A stretch of DNA of 64,000 bases from Bacillota bacterium (GCA_021828865.1 JAJZCW010000009.1:57628-121627); one strand, 5' to 3'. Positions 45,996 to 54,135 are shown, counted from the first letter of the stretch. Program-made: numbers and translations. The notes: a model not told the origin generated them from the sequence alone.

Positions 45996-46525
45996 AGGAT
46001 AAACTGGAGCATATGGAAATGTAAGTGCTTTCACTGTATATATTCTCTTTTCTCCTCCCCTTAGAGAGAGTAAGAGAAAAGAGGGGCGAAAAAGGCATAG
46101 ACTTAGAGTATGTAAGTTGGTCGCTGGTGTCGCTAATAGGTCGCTAGTTAGTCGCTAGTGGAGAACGTACCGTAAAGCTATATGGCTCTAGGCTGGTCGC
46201 TGGTGTCGCTAGTGAATGTGGTATATATCTCTCATGCGTATATACGCACACACATGAGGGCATATTGCCCATTTTACTAGCGACACCAGCGACCGCCTTA
46301 CTGCCTCTAAGGATCTTTGCCAGCGACCTACTAGCGACTAGATAGCGACTAGATAGCGACACCAGCGACCACCTTAGAAACAGTTGAAGTCTGCACCCAG
46401 AACGGGTACAGACTTCATGACTATCAACGAATTTTCAAGGTTCGATGAAGCATTTTTGTGACTTCTTGGTGCCTGATTGCAGGCTACCACGATCACAGGT
46501 TATGGTCAATACCGAACGTGTGTTC
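45996..46525. repeat. Left inverted-repeat arm with GTCGCT iterons
   Basis: The first 121 bp (45996-46116) are identical to the reverse complement of 63880-64000, and about 140 bp at the inner end match 63477-63624 almost perfectly. Between them are 13 iterons. GTCGCT starts at 46120, 46129, 46140, 46151, 46196 and 46205. Its complement AGCGAC starts at 46279, 46288, 46322, 46333, 46344, 46355 and 46364. A 14-bp perfect palindrome TGCGTATATACGCA lies between the two iteron sets. The outer block holds a CTCTTTTCTC/GAGAAAAGAG hairpin (46045-46083). The layout resembles a replication origin, partition site or terminal repeat. Confidence 0.93.
46386..46416 (-). terminator. 13-bp hairpin at inner edge of the left arm
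   Basis: GAAGTCTGCACCC and GGGTACAGACTTC pair over 13 positions (one wobble) around a 5-nt loop. It lies downstream of the leftward genes. No strong U tract follows, so a terminator is likely but not certain. The same hairpin occurs at 63590-63620. Confidence 0.5.
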
Positions 46526-46576
46526 GATTTACTTTTCAATATGCCAACCAGTTCCTAAAAATCCAGCGCTTGTTAT

Positions 46577-46936
46577 TTACAGACCGCATACATGGGGTAT
46601 TTTTATCCCATACACATTTACTACTTTCTTCTCATACAAAGGATGTGGTGCTTGGGCTTGTAACTTTTCAAGTAGTTTTTTACTCGCAATTCTTCTTTTT
46701 AAGCCATACATTCGAGAGAGTATAAAGAAGAAATTGTCAATCAATAGAGACTTTTCTGTGCAATAGCGCAACTCATCTGTACCAAATGCAATAAACTTGT
46801 TATAAATAGCTTCTTGCACAAGAAATTCTGTGAGTTTTTCAGAATAAAGGTGTTTACTTACGCCTTTATTCGTGACGTTGAAATATTGAATAGCCTCTCT
46901 TATTTCAAAAGGCAACTGTTCCAGATTAACAGACAA
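46577..46936 (-). CDS. Small unknown protein of the mobile element
   Basis: About 119 residues, soluble, helical and basic toward the C-terminus (RMYGLKRRIASKKLLEKLQAQAPHP). I do not recognise a family. TTG at 46936 is preferred because AAGGGGG lies eight bases upstream; the frame opens at GTG 46945, which abuts that SD. It is the last gene before the left arm and follows the SF3 helicase gene. Confidence 0.6.
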   Translation of the reverse strand: MSVNLEQLPFEIREAIQYFNVTNKGVSKHLYSEKLTEFLVQEAIYNKFIAFGTDELRYCTEKSLLIDNFFFILSRMYGLKRRIASKKLLEKLQAQAPHPLYEKKVVNVYGIKIPHVCGL

Positions 46937-46941
46937 ACTAA

Positions 46942-46984
46942 TCACCCCCTTTATCCTTATTCGGAAAGGTTGGAAAAATCAAAA
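46942..46984 (-). promoter_or_regulatory. TTTTCCA leader with SD hairpin (upstream of 46936 gene)
   Basis: In mRNA sense TTTGATTTTTCCAACC is followed by CCTTT...AAAGGGGG, where the second arm is the SD. It overlaps the end of the helicase gene. Similar leaders precede at least five other genes in the element. Confidence 0.5.
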
Positions 46985-48667
46985 ACTCAAATTGTCAGGA
47001 TCAGGCGCAGGAATTTTTTCCTGTTCAGGTTGAGTAGGAGTAGACCTGTCACCTACTGGATAGTCATATTTTCGATGTTTCCACTCGTAGTAGAAGTCAA
47101 ACATATTCTTGCTGTATATCTTTAAACCCTCATTCGTTGTAGCTTCTTTCAAAATTATCACGTTAAACAATGCCTCGGTCGTCAACCTTATCCCTTCCCA
47201 GACATGCTCTTTTGCACTGCCGTCGCCTATTCTCACTTCGCGTGATTGTAGAGGATAAGGGGACTGGGCTTTCAGACGCGCTATCAGTGTACTTTTGCTA
47301 AGTACACTACGTTTATTGCTGATTGCGTAAAATTCAAAAATTTTGTGCAAAAAATCTTTTGGCACTCTATAATTTGCACCCTGCCCAAACTCAACCAGCA
47401 CCTCAGAGATCCCCTGTACAACAAGGTCATTATCTGCCTCGTACCGCTTTAACTCGGCTATCATCTTTGCACTTGGCTTGATTTGTCCATTTGGCACTTC
47501 CCGCCAAGCTGTAACCCCAAGCCATGCCAAGTAAGACAAGGCTTCCGGCTCCTGTAATCGCTTTTCGAGTGTAGGGTCAATTTGATCATCGCGCAGTTGT
47601 GTTTCAAACGGAAATAGCAAAATCCTACGATAAAAACCAAAGGTCACGTCAGGCGTACTTGGTAAACCATTAATGCTAAACCACATTTTTGTCTTTGGGC
47701 GGAAGGAAAACCGCTCTTTGAACTTCTGTTCAACCTCCAATGTATCCCCGCCCGGAATTTTTTTCAGCGTTGCGGTGTCCGTTAGGCGCTCGCCGCTCAT
47801 ATCCTCCACGATGTTTATAGCGGCGCGAGTTAAGTTAAATGCCGCAAAACGATTATTAGCCAAATCCTGTAGTGATACGGCGGCGCTGGCGTCCTTAAAC
47901 AAAACCCGGAGTGTGTGTAGAAATGCGCCTTTACCGTTGCGCCCTATACCGTGCAAAAACGCATAATGCTGATCGGTTGTGTCGTATCGGGCGAGGCTGG
48001 CTCCAATGAACTGTAGAAGGACTTGTCTTGTCTCGTCATCCGGCATGATCTGTGTTAAGAATGTATCGACTGTTGCTTTTGCTTGCACTTGCTCTGGCGT
48101 CAACTCTCCCGCCCAATCCTGCCATTTTGCATTAACGCTCCACGTCAACTGCCGTTTATAACTGTGTGGCATCAATTTCCCCGTTGTCATGTTCAACGCC
48201 CCATTGTCGAACGCGACAAACGGCGCACTGTCCCACATGTCATAGTAGTGCTGTAGCTGGTTTCGTGGTTGTGTTTGTAATATAGTGCCGATATTTTTAA
48301 GGTCATCTAATATTTGAGCATGTTTGCGTTGTCTGTGACCATACCGCACGTAGGCACTTAACAGCGTTGTGTGCAAATATGCGTCTACAGGCTGATAGTG
48401 TCGCCCGTTCCATGCCCATATTTCACCGTGTAAAAATACAAGATTTAGTGATCGCATGAGATAGTCCCATAATGCTACATCCTGTGTGAGTTTTAATGTC
48501 TCTGTCTTGTCATCGTAATACGTATAGTGTTTTTCCGTGTCCATGTAAAATGCGTCTCGAAGCGTAAAAAGTGTCCATTTTGGCTCTTTTACGTCCTCAT
48601 CCTCGTAAGGATCATAGCTTGCCATAGCCGCCTGCAATTCTTCCGGCGTGATCTTTTTCTCTTCCAT
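46979..48667 (-). CDS. D5-type SF3 primase-helicase (P4 family)
   Basis: A 562-residue replication helicase with a D5_N/DUF5906-type region before an SF3 AAA+ core. Walker A is GIGRNGKGAF, Walker B INIVEDMSG, and the sensor/motif C KMWFSINGLP. It should unwind the element's origin and work with the Prim-Pol encoded 16 bases upstream. The C-terminus is PAPDPDNLSF, an acidic-hydrophobic tail like that of SSB. ATG at 48667 follows GGAGG. Confidence 0.92.
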   Translation of the reverse strand: MEEKKITPEELQAAMASYDPYEDEDVKEPKWTLFTLRDAFYMDTEKHYTYYDDKTETLKLTQDVALWDYLMRSLNLVFLHGEIWAWNGRHYQPVDAYLHTTLLSAYVRYGHRQRKHAQILDDLKNIGTILQTQPRNQLQHYYDMWDSAPFVAFDNGALNMTTGKLMPHSYKRQLTWSVNAKWQDWAGELTPEQVQAKATVDTFLTQIMPDDETRQVLLQFIGASLARYDTTDQHYAFLHGIGRNGKGAFLHTLRVLFKDASAAVSLQDLANNRFAAFNLTRAAINIVEDMSGERLTDTATLKKIPGGDTLEVEQKFKERFSFRPKTKMWFSINGLPSTPDVTFGFYRRILLFPFETQLRDDQIDPTLEKRLQEPEALSYLAWLGVTAWREVPNGQIKPSAKMIAELKRYEADNDLVVQGISEVLVEFGQGANYRVPKDFLHKIFEFYAISNKRSVLSKSTLIARLKAQSPYPLQSREVRIGDGSAKEHVWEGIRLTTEALFNVIILKEATTNEGLKIYSKNMFDFYYEWKHRKYDYPVGDRSTPTQPEQEKIPAPDPDNLSF

Positions 48668-48683
48668 GCTCTCTCTAACCTCC

Positions 48684-49664
48684 TTAGAATCTAAGGTTAT
48701 TACCTGTGTTCGCTAAATTGCTCAACAACTGCCGTATTTCTTCTGCTTCCTCTGGCGCTCCGAACGCCCCGGATTCGCCCCGTTCCGCCGCGTACTGCTT
48801 GCGCAAGACCATGACCGGGTTACTGTTAGCCGCCCGGTGCGGACAGGTTTGGCAGGCTTGTCCGTTGATTGAGGCACAGCCCACAGGCGATAACGTGGCG
48901 GTCTGATGCCACTTTGCCCGCGCTTCCCGTTCATCAAATTCGTAGTAAGGTTTTGACCAGTTAAAAAATAATTGTGGCTCGTCCGTCATGCTGTGCGCCC
49001 AACTTGCCATTGCAACCCATTGGCTATAATTGACGCGGTTCGCTCCCGCATCCACAGCGTCTTTAAGCCACGGGCATACTTGAGGCAATCGTAGCGCCAC
49101 GTCTGCGGGCAATTTGCTCCACTGTGAGGCAGTTTCACCACTTGAATATTTAACTATGGCGGGCGCTCGTAACTGCACCGCCAAACCTTCTGGCAGTGGT
49201 ACAAAATCCCGCTCGTCCGGGGCATAATCCTTTACCCATTCATACCGTCGCCCGGTGTCAGGATGGATTGACGGCGGCAGGATGATAAGCCCGCCGTCCC
49301 CCCGAATGTCTATACCGGGTAAGAGGTTGACGGCATTTCTCACCTTGTCGCTTGTGCGGAAAATTAAGTGCCACCCGCCGCCGCCAGTGTGACTAATTAC
49401 GGTTTTAAGTGCATCACCGTACTTGCTCTTTAACTCCTGTAAGGATGCCATGCCGCCATGCCGGGGGTCTACATCTATCACGACAAGGCCGTTACCCGTT
49501 GCCAAGCCCCAATTCGCTTGCGGGTATTGCCGTAACCATGCGGCAATTTGCTTAGTTTCACTTGTCGCTTTCGCTTGCCAGCCACTAAACATAGGGTGCT
49601 TGCCTTGAGCCGGGAAGATTCTAAACCCTAAGCGAACATATGTTTGGAAAGGTTCTGGTAACAT
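48684..49664 (-). CDS. Bifunctional primase-polymerase (Prim-Pol) protein
   Basis: A 326-residue protein with an archaeo-eukaryotic-primase-like Prim-Pol domain (about 1-175). VVIDVDPRHGG supplies the metal-binding DxD (64, 66), GGGGWHLIFR the motif II His (99) and GIDIRGDGGLIILPPS the third motif. The C-terminal half resembles a PriCT-type region with Cys residues in CASINGQACQTCPHR (possible zinc site). It makes primers for element replication. The tail ends NTGNNLRF. AGGAGG precedes the ATG. Confidence 0.92.
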   Translation of the reverse strand: MLPEPFQTYVRLGFRIFPAQGKHPMFSGWQAKATSETKQIAAWLRQYPQANWGLATGNGLVVIDVDPRHGGMASLQELKSKYGDALKTVISHTGGGGWHLIFRTSDKVRNAVNLLPGIDIRGDGGLIILPPSIHPDTGRRYEWVKDYAPDERDFVPLPEGLAVQLRAPAIVKYSSGETASQWSKLPADVALRLPQVCPWLKDAVDAGANRVNYSQWVAMASWAHSMTDEPQLFFNWSKPYYEFDEREARAKWHQTATLSPVGCASINGQACQTCPHRAANSNPVMVLRKQYAAERGESGAFGAPEEAEEIRQLLSNLANTGNNLRF

Positions 49665-49690
49665 TGGTTTTTGCCTCCTAGCACAGTAGA

Positions 49691-49724
49691 GGAAGAAAAT
49701 GCTCCCGTACTATAACGGGAGCAT
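49691..49724 (-). terminator. Hairpin terminator between DUF669 and Prim-Pol genes
   Basis: ATGCTCCCG (49699-49707) and CGGGAGCAT (49716-49724) form a 9-bp stem followed leftward by UUUUCUU. It should end or attenuate transcripts from the DUF669-like gene before Prim-Pol. Confidence 0.65.
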
Positions 49725-49763
49725 GTTGGATTTTTCACTAGAACACCTGTTCGTTTTAACTGC

Positions 49764-50396
49764 TTAGAAGCTCAACTCATCCACGTTAGGTACGTTGCTA
49801 CTCGGTGTATTTACCTCTGTGGTGCCTGCCTTATCTAAGTGTCGCATGTATCCTGCTAATTGTTGTGCGTTCAATTCCGTGACAGGTGCGCCATACTGCC
49901 TTGCCTGTATAGCCTCGTCCACGTTCAATTCGGTAAGTTTCGCCATCACTCGTTCGCGTAGACGATCTATCATTGTGTCCACGTTATACACGTCAACGAC
50001 TTCCGCTTTCACACTGCCCTCATCCTGTACGCGCTGTATGACCTTGATCAGCGCGAAGTGTCCCACCAACTCGGAAACGTGATCTGCCAGCGCCGTGAGG
50101 TCAGCAGGGTCATAGCCTAAAGCAAGTAACGTATTGTCCAGCATTACTTTGTTAAACCCTGTCAAATATACGAATTGCCGGATATGCCGCCCTGCATATT
50201 CCCCGCCTACGATGCGGTATAAGACTACAAGGTTATACCCACTGCCTCTGCGCGTCTGTTTGACTTCAACCGTTTCCGCCTGTGCCAAATAGGTTGCCTG
50301 CGGGAGTGTATCAAATTCTACTAGCGCTATCCCGTCGCCATTGCTACCGTCCATGATCTTTGATACATTGAGAGCAAATAAACTGTTATCAGCCAT
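49764..50396 (-). CDS. DUF669-like/SSB-like protein
   Basis: A 210-residue protein whose first 130 residues follow the DUF669 pattern found in phage and plasmid replication operons (LVEFDTLPQATYLAQAETVEVKQTRRGSGYNLVV...). It may bind single-stranded DNA. The rest is helical and the tail reads NVPNVDELSF, similar to the SSB C-terminal peptide. It sits directly upstream of Prim-Pol and helicase, supporting a replication role. GGAG lies about 11 bases before the ATG. Confidence 0.7.
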   Translation of the reverse strand: MADNSLFALNVSKIMDGSNGDGIALVEFDTLPQATYLAQAETVEVKQTRRGSGYNLVVLYRIVGGEYAGRHIRQFVYLTGFNKVMLDNTLLALGYDPADLTALADHVSELVGHFALIKVIQRVQDEGSVKAEVVDVYNVDTMIDRLRERVMAKLTELNVDEAIQARQYGAPVTELNAQQLAGYMRHLDKAGTTEVNTPSSNVPNVDELSF

Positions 50397-50451
50397 TTTG
50401 CAACACGCTCCATCCTATTTTTATCCCCACTCGCCAAAGCGGGTGTATCGA

Positions 50452-50481
50452 ATTCCCCTTCACTGGCAGGTGAAGGGGAAT
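50452..50481 (-). terminator. 11-bp hairpin after the 50487 gene
   Basis: ATTCCCCTTCA (50452-50462) and TGAAGGGGAAT (50471-50481) pair perfectly around CTGGCAGG. It lies just beyond the stop of the upstream small gene but has no clear U tract, so it may be a transcript stabiliser or weak terminator. Confidence 0.4.
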
Positions 50482-50486
50482 ATCTA

Positions 50487-50732
50487 TCAAATCCAATTTT
50501 CTGGGTGAAAATCGGCACCTAGCGGATTGATATACCCGGTCATCCCATCGCTGTCACGGTGGAACACAACAATAACTTCAAATTCCTTATCCCCATCCAT
50601 ACTCCTATATTTCTGTGCCATTTTTTCTGCGATCTGTTTTGCCCTATCTTCGCTTTGCGTGTACATGGTCTCAACATCGTCCTTGTCACCATTAGCTAGT
50701 ATTTCATTGGCAAAAATTCTAAAACTAGTCAT
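50487..50732 (-). CDS. Small unknown protein of the mobile element
   Basis: An 81-residue soluble acidic protein. A helix (TMYTQSEDRAKQIAEKMAQKY) is followed by a strand-rich part (EFEVIVVFHRDSDG) ending PENWI. The shape is that of a small alpha/beta regulator, but I cannot name a family. ATG at 50732 has GGGGG upstream. It follows the excisionase-like gene by 13 bases and probably shares its transcript. Confidence 0.6.
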   Translation of the reverse strand: MTSFRIFANEILANGDKDDVETMYTQSEDRAKQIAEKMAQKYRSMDGDKEFEVIVVFHRDSDGMTGYINPLGADFHPENWI

Positions 50733-50745
50733 TTATATAACCCCC

Positions 50746-50913
50746 TTATTTTTTTACCTGATCTGCCAGCCATTGCGCAAAATCCGCCTCGCGTACCACC
50801 CACTTGCGCTCACTAATTCTTATGGTCGGAAAATCTGAGCGTCTACTGAGTGCTTTAGCCGCATCGCGGCTAATGGCGAGTTCGCGCATGACATCTGTGA
50901 TTTGCATGACCAT
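50746..50913 (-). CDS. Excisionase/MerR-type HTH protein
   Basis: A 55-residue protein: MQITDVMRELAISRDAAKAL is a helix-turn-helix, and PTIRISERKWVVREADFAQW matches the wing of HTH_17 excisionase-like proteins. It may act as recombination directionality factor or as repressor of the leftward genes. AAAGGAGG is eight bases before the ATG. An extended -10 (TGCTATAGT) lies about 30 bases upstream, so it is likely the first gene of the replication transcript. Confidence 0.72.
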   Translation of the reverse strand: MVMQITDVMRELAISRDAAKALSRRSDFPTIRISERKWVVREADFAQWLADQVKK

Positions 50914-50939
50914 TTATTTTGCCTCCTTTCGTTACTTGC

Positions 50940-50948
50940 ACTATAGCA
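50940..50948 (-). promoter_or_regulatory. Extended -10 promoter of the replication transcript
   Basis: On the reverse strand TGCTATAGT is a good extended -10 box 27 bases upstream of the excisionase-like ATG. No strong -35 box is evident. The 278-bp gap to 51192 is otherwise AT-rich and empty. Confidence 0.5.
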
Positions 50949-51191
50949 CGATTTTTTCTCTCATACTTTGCTATATGCTGAGAAAAACCGCGTAATATCA
51001 AGGTTTTTCGTGATTTTTAGTCCTAACCTAAAATTCCCCCTTTGAAGAGTTCTGGCGTAAAAAATGGAGTTAAGAATTTTTTGGTGTATGTCTCTACACA
51101 AGTTGCTTTCTCAAACTCTGTTTTTTATTGCAAGAAAAACAGTAAATGAAATTTAAACTTTAAAAACCACTTAGTGTGCAGAGAGAAAAAT

Positions 51192-51701
51192 TTATTTTTC
51201 GATGCTGATTTTAACGATTCGCCAAGGTTTTTCCGGCGCTTTCCACGTCTGCAACCAACGCCCGAACAGCGCCCCATCAATGACTTGTACCCGTTCCGCG
51301 CCTAGTACCCGCCGTGCGTACTCTCCCAAATCATAAAATGTATTGCCAATGTAGACGGCAGGTTCCCCGCGCCCGCGCTCAATATCTGCCTTTAATTCGC
51401 GGATCAGTTGGCGCGGCGGTGCATAGCCGTGAACATGCAGGGTGTAGCACTTCGCCCCGCGTGGGATCTCCATGCGCCGCCAGAGGATCAAGCGTAAAAG
51501 CCATGCCGGGGCAGGCATACGTACCATTCGCTTGAATCCTGACCGCCGGGACGCTGTAACCGCATGGCGGTAATATAGTTCCGTGGCGACGATGTACAGT
51601 GCGCCAACGGTGAGTACCCAATGCCACGCGCCATGACCTGCGGTAAGTAGTAAAATCAGCATCCAACATGGTAATATGCTGGCTTCCAGTTCTTTTAACA
51701 T
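51192..51701 (-). CDS. Membrane protein with Mrr-like C-terminal pattern
   Basis: A 169-residue protein with two N-terminal helices (about 8-22 and 27-43), a basic linker and a soluble part. The soluble part reads PAVYIGNTFYDLGEYARRVL then VQVIDGALFGRWL, reminiscent of restriction-endonuclease-like (Mrr/NERD) folds, but the catalytic D-ExK pattern is not clear. Its function is unknown. The ATG overlaps the end of the upstream small gene. It could be a membrane component of the transfer machine. Confidence 0.55.
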   Translation of the reverse strand: MLKELEASILPCWMLILLLTAGHGAWHWVLTVGALYIVATELYYRHAVTASRRSGFKRMVRMPAPAWLLRLILWRRMEIPRGAKCYTLHVHGYAPPRQLIRELKADIERGRGEPAVYIGNTFYDLGEYARRVLGAERVQVIDGALFGRWLQTWKAPEKPWRIVKISIEK

Positions 51702-51850
51702 GCTTGCCGTTCCTGTTCTTGTGCCTTTACAGTTAGTGCCAGTTGCATTTGTGCCAGAATTTCTATCTCACGCTCTGTAAGCCCCTCGATCTGTTTGTAC
51801 TGCCCCCGAAGTTTTGCCATTTCTGCGTTATACCTTTGCTCGCTTAACAT
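51695..51850 (-). CDS. Small coiled-coil protein
   Basis: A 51-residue helical protein (RYNAEMAKLRGQYKQIEGL, then TEREIEILAQMQLALTVKAQ). ATG at 51850 is six bases after GGGGAGGCG, and its leader forms a 14-bp hairpin that includes this SD. The end overlaps the 51701 start. No family is recognised. Confidence 0.6.
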   Translation of the reverse strand: MLSEQRYNAEMAKLRGQYKQIEGLTEREIEILAQMQLALTVKAQEQERQAC

Positions 51851-51854
51851 CAGA

Positions 51855-51900
51855 ATCGCCTCCCCTATCTTTCTAATAAATAGGGGAGGCGATGGAAAAA
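51855..51900 (-). promoter_or_regulatory. TTTTCCA leader with 14-bp SD hairpin
   Basis: In mRNA sense TTTTTCCATC is followed by a perfect 14-bp stem (51855-51868 with 51880-51893). The 3' arm contains the GGGGAGGCG SD of the 51850 gene, so folding should block its translation. The 5' arm begins inside the conserved motif. Confidence 0.65.
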
Positions 51901-51927
51901 CGAATATTGACATAGCATTTTGAGCAA

Positions 51928-52104
51928 TTACGTTGCTATCGCTTTGGCAGGGCTTAGGGTTTCGGCTACTTCGTCGCTCCACGTTTCGCATTGAACACGG
52001 TTCGCCGTTAGTGCCGAATGTAGTTTCCCGGCCTTATAAAAAGCCAAAATCGCCCGCAACTTCGCGTCGTCAGGCGATTTGAAAAAATAAGGGACTTGAC
52101 TCAT
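51928..52104 (-). CDS. 58-residue unknown protein coupled to the SAF gene
   Basis: A short frame that starts at ATG 52104, overlapping the TGA of the CpaB-like gene as ATGA. It encodes MSQVPYFFKSPDDAKLRAIL, then AFYKAGKLHSALTANRVQCE and an acidic helix ending AKAIAT. The coupling overlap argues that it is translated. No family is recognised. Confidence 0.6.
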   Translation of the reverse strand: MSQVPYFFKSPDDAKLRAILAFYKAGKLHSALTANRVQCETWSDEVAETLSPAKAIAT

Positions 52105-52853
52105 GCCTTATGCCCTGCTTTGGCGGGCTTCGTGGCTTTGGTGGCCTTCGCTGTCGCCCCGGTATTGGCATGTGTGACGGCAGGCACCGTATTAGTCGAA
52201 CTAGTGTTCGTATTGAACGTCACGGCACGGAAAGGTTGCGGATCAAGGAATACGCGCACTTTGCCCACTTCAATGTCCCGTGTCAAAGTAAGTGCGTCCA
52301 CCTGTGGTATGGCAAACACTAAGCGGTCATTGGTTGTGTCCACAGCCAAAACGGGCAACCCTTGGGCGATCCATTGTGTGTACACCTGTTGATTTTGAGT
52401 GCCATATACCCCGGCAAGGTCTATCAGGTCGCCCGGCACCACGTCTGCCACAGGTAAGTCTGAGGATTCCAACTGCACCGTCGCCCCCACGTAGTTCATT
52501 CCGTACACCCGGACTAACTGCCTTACCGTCGAAGCAGGCGCGACAACGCTCTGTAGGATTGGCTCGCCTTTCGCAATCGTGGCATCTGCATACTTACCCA
52601 CCACTTTAGAAGGGTCTGCAATCGCCCCGGTTGGCACCATTGCTGACGATGTGTGCGCTATGCTGATCTCATTCGCTGTGATAATCGTATCATCCGGGAT
52701 CGTCTGCGCCGCCACATACACGGTGGTCATCTTTTCCGCGCCGTGTACTGACGCATTGATTACACCTGCCGCGATCAAACCTAGCACCGCCGCTCCGCCA
52801 ATCCATACCATGCCAGCCTTGTTGCGCATGACGTTTTTAGCGTTTTTTCGCAT
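52101..52853 (-). CDS. SAF-domain, CpaB/RcpC-like protein
   Basis: About 250 residues: a short basic cytosolic start, one transmembrane helix (about 15-33), a SAF domain (YVAAQTIPDDTIITANEISI...) and a CpaB-type C-terminal domain (VVPGDLIDLAGVY). The tail is Ala/Lys/Thr-rich. CpaB proteins support Tad/Flp pilus outer-envelope assembly; finding one in a Gram-positive mobile element suggests a surface or channel part. ATG at 52853 lies within the end of the ParA-like gene, with AAAGGTGG upstream. Confidence 0.8.
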   Translation of the reverse strand: MRKNAKNVMRNKAGMVWIGGAAVLGLIAAGVINASVHGAEKMTTVYVAAQTIPDDTIITANEISIAHTSSAMVPTGAIADPSKVVGKYADATIAKGEPILQSVVAPASTVRQLVRVYGMNYVGATVQLESSDLPVADVVPGDLIDLAGVYGTQNQQVYTQWIAQGLPVLAVDTTNDRLVFAIPQVDALTLTRDIEVGKVRVFLDPQPFRAVTFNTNTSSTNTVPAVTHANTGATAKATKATKPAKAGHKA

Positions 52854-54135
52854 TTTTACCGCCACCTTTCGCCGTCTTAGTGCCAAACAGACCACTTAAA
52901 AACCCACCTGACTTAGCCTTTGTAGGTTTACCACCAGTTTTCGCGCCGGGCTTCGCGTTGGTCGTTTTTGCGCTCTTACCACTGCGCAATTTCAACCCTG
53001 TCACGGCTTCTGCCATTTTTAGAAATGCGGACACATAAGGGTCATTGGCTTTTAAATCTGTGACGGCGTAAAAATCCGGGTCGTCGTCATAGTCTAGTAC
53101 CTCAGCATAGGGCAAAACGTGATACTTACCCGCGTAAGCATCACCCACAATATCATGCAAGGCTACACGCACCTTAGATTCGGCGTCTTTGCTGTGCGCC
53201 CGGTTGATCACGATATGCAGTATCTTCTTGTTGACTCCATGATTTAATAACTGTGTCAAAGTCACAGCAAAAGGGTATAACCTGCGATCACTGGGGACTG
53301 TAACGGCAATCAGCTTATTGGCATATTGCGCCACCTTGAGCAGTTCAGGCGAAAACCCTTGGTGCATATCAATCACAATGACGCTGTAAAACGGCCTGTA
53401 CGCATCAATCGCCCGCGCCAACACATCTGGCGGTATATGTCCGCTCTCGACTTGCGGGCAGGGCAGGATTTTCAACGTTTTGTAGGTCATTAGATAGCTT
53501 TCAAGCACCGCCCGCTCTTGCGGTGCGGCGTTGCGAAAATCCGCGATACTATGGATGGGCGGGGCACTTGTGCCACGAAACCACTCTGCTTGATTGCCTT
53601 TGTAATCCGCATCAACAAGCAGTGCGCTAATGCCTTTCTTGGCTAGAAGTAGTGCCAACTGTGAGGCAACTGTGCTTTTGCCATCACCGCCTTTACCGCT
53701 AAACACGGCTATAATCTGATCCTTGCCCATTGGCTCCACCGGGGCGCTTGGCTCCACCGGAACGCTTGGCATAATCACTTTGGCAGGTGCGGTGTTCTCG
53801 TCGTCAGTGCCTAGTTCCACCTTGATACTCTTAATCCAATCGGCAGGTAATGGTAGCGGAATAATACCATCAACGTTAAGACCCCCCAGTGCAAAAGGCG
53901 ACACTGTGCCCGCCAAGTAAAGGCGAGATTGCGGAAATTGCTGTTGCGCCCATTGCACACGCTGTTTTAAGTCATCCACCGGGACACCTAGCACCACGGC
54001 GAACGGCTCACCGTGGGACTCCACCACGGCAGTAGCTTCGTCTACGCTTTGGGCGGTGTGTACCTCTCCCAATACCTCAAAATCTAGTGCTAATGTAAGA
54101 TTTTTTGCGTTTGGTACTATCAACCAATAGGTCAT
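52837..54135 (-). CDS. CpaE/MinD-like ATPase
   Basis: A 432-residue protein with an N-terminal receiver-like pseudo-domain (about 1-110), a linker rich in Pro/Val/Glu, then a deviant-Walker ATPase. AVFSGKGGDGKSTVASQLALLL holds the signature Lys of ParA/MinD, and IVIDMHQGF is the Walker B-type strand. The last 50 residues are Lys/Gly/Thr-rich. The fold and order match CpaE, which places Tad pilus machines at the pole. It is translationally coupled to both neighbours. Confidence 0.85.
   Translation of the reverse strand: MTYWLIVPNAKNLTLALDFEVLGEVHTAQSVDEATAVVESHGEPFAVVLGVPVDDLKQRVQWAQQQFPQSRLYLAGTVSPFALGGLNVDGIIPLPLPADWIKSIKVELGTDDENTAPAKVIMPSVPVEPSAPVEPMGKDQIIAVFSGKGGDGKSTVASQLALLLAKKGISALLVDADYKGNQAEWFRGTSAPPIHSIADFRNAAPQERAVLESYLMTYKTLKILPCPQVESGHIPPDVLARAIDAYRPFYSVIVIDMHQGFSPELLKVAQYANKLIAVTVPSDRRLYPFAVTLTQLLNHGVNKKILHIVINRAHSKDAESKVRVALHDIVGDAYAGKYHVLPYAEVLDYDDDPDFYAVTDLKANDPYVSAFLKMAEAVTGLKLRSGKSAKTTNAKPGAKTGGKPTKAKSGGFLSGLFGTKTAKGGGKNAKKR

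Noticed and set aside
46118..46370. The iteron stretches as a CRISPR array
   Set aside because: The units are only 6-7 bp, with 2-5 bp gaps, and lie in opposed orientations. No cas gene is present.
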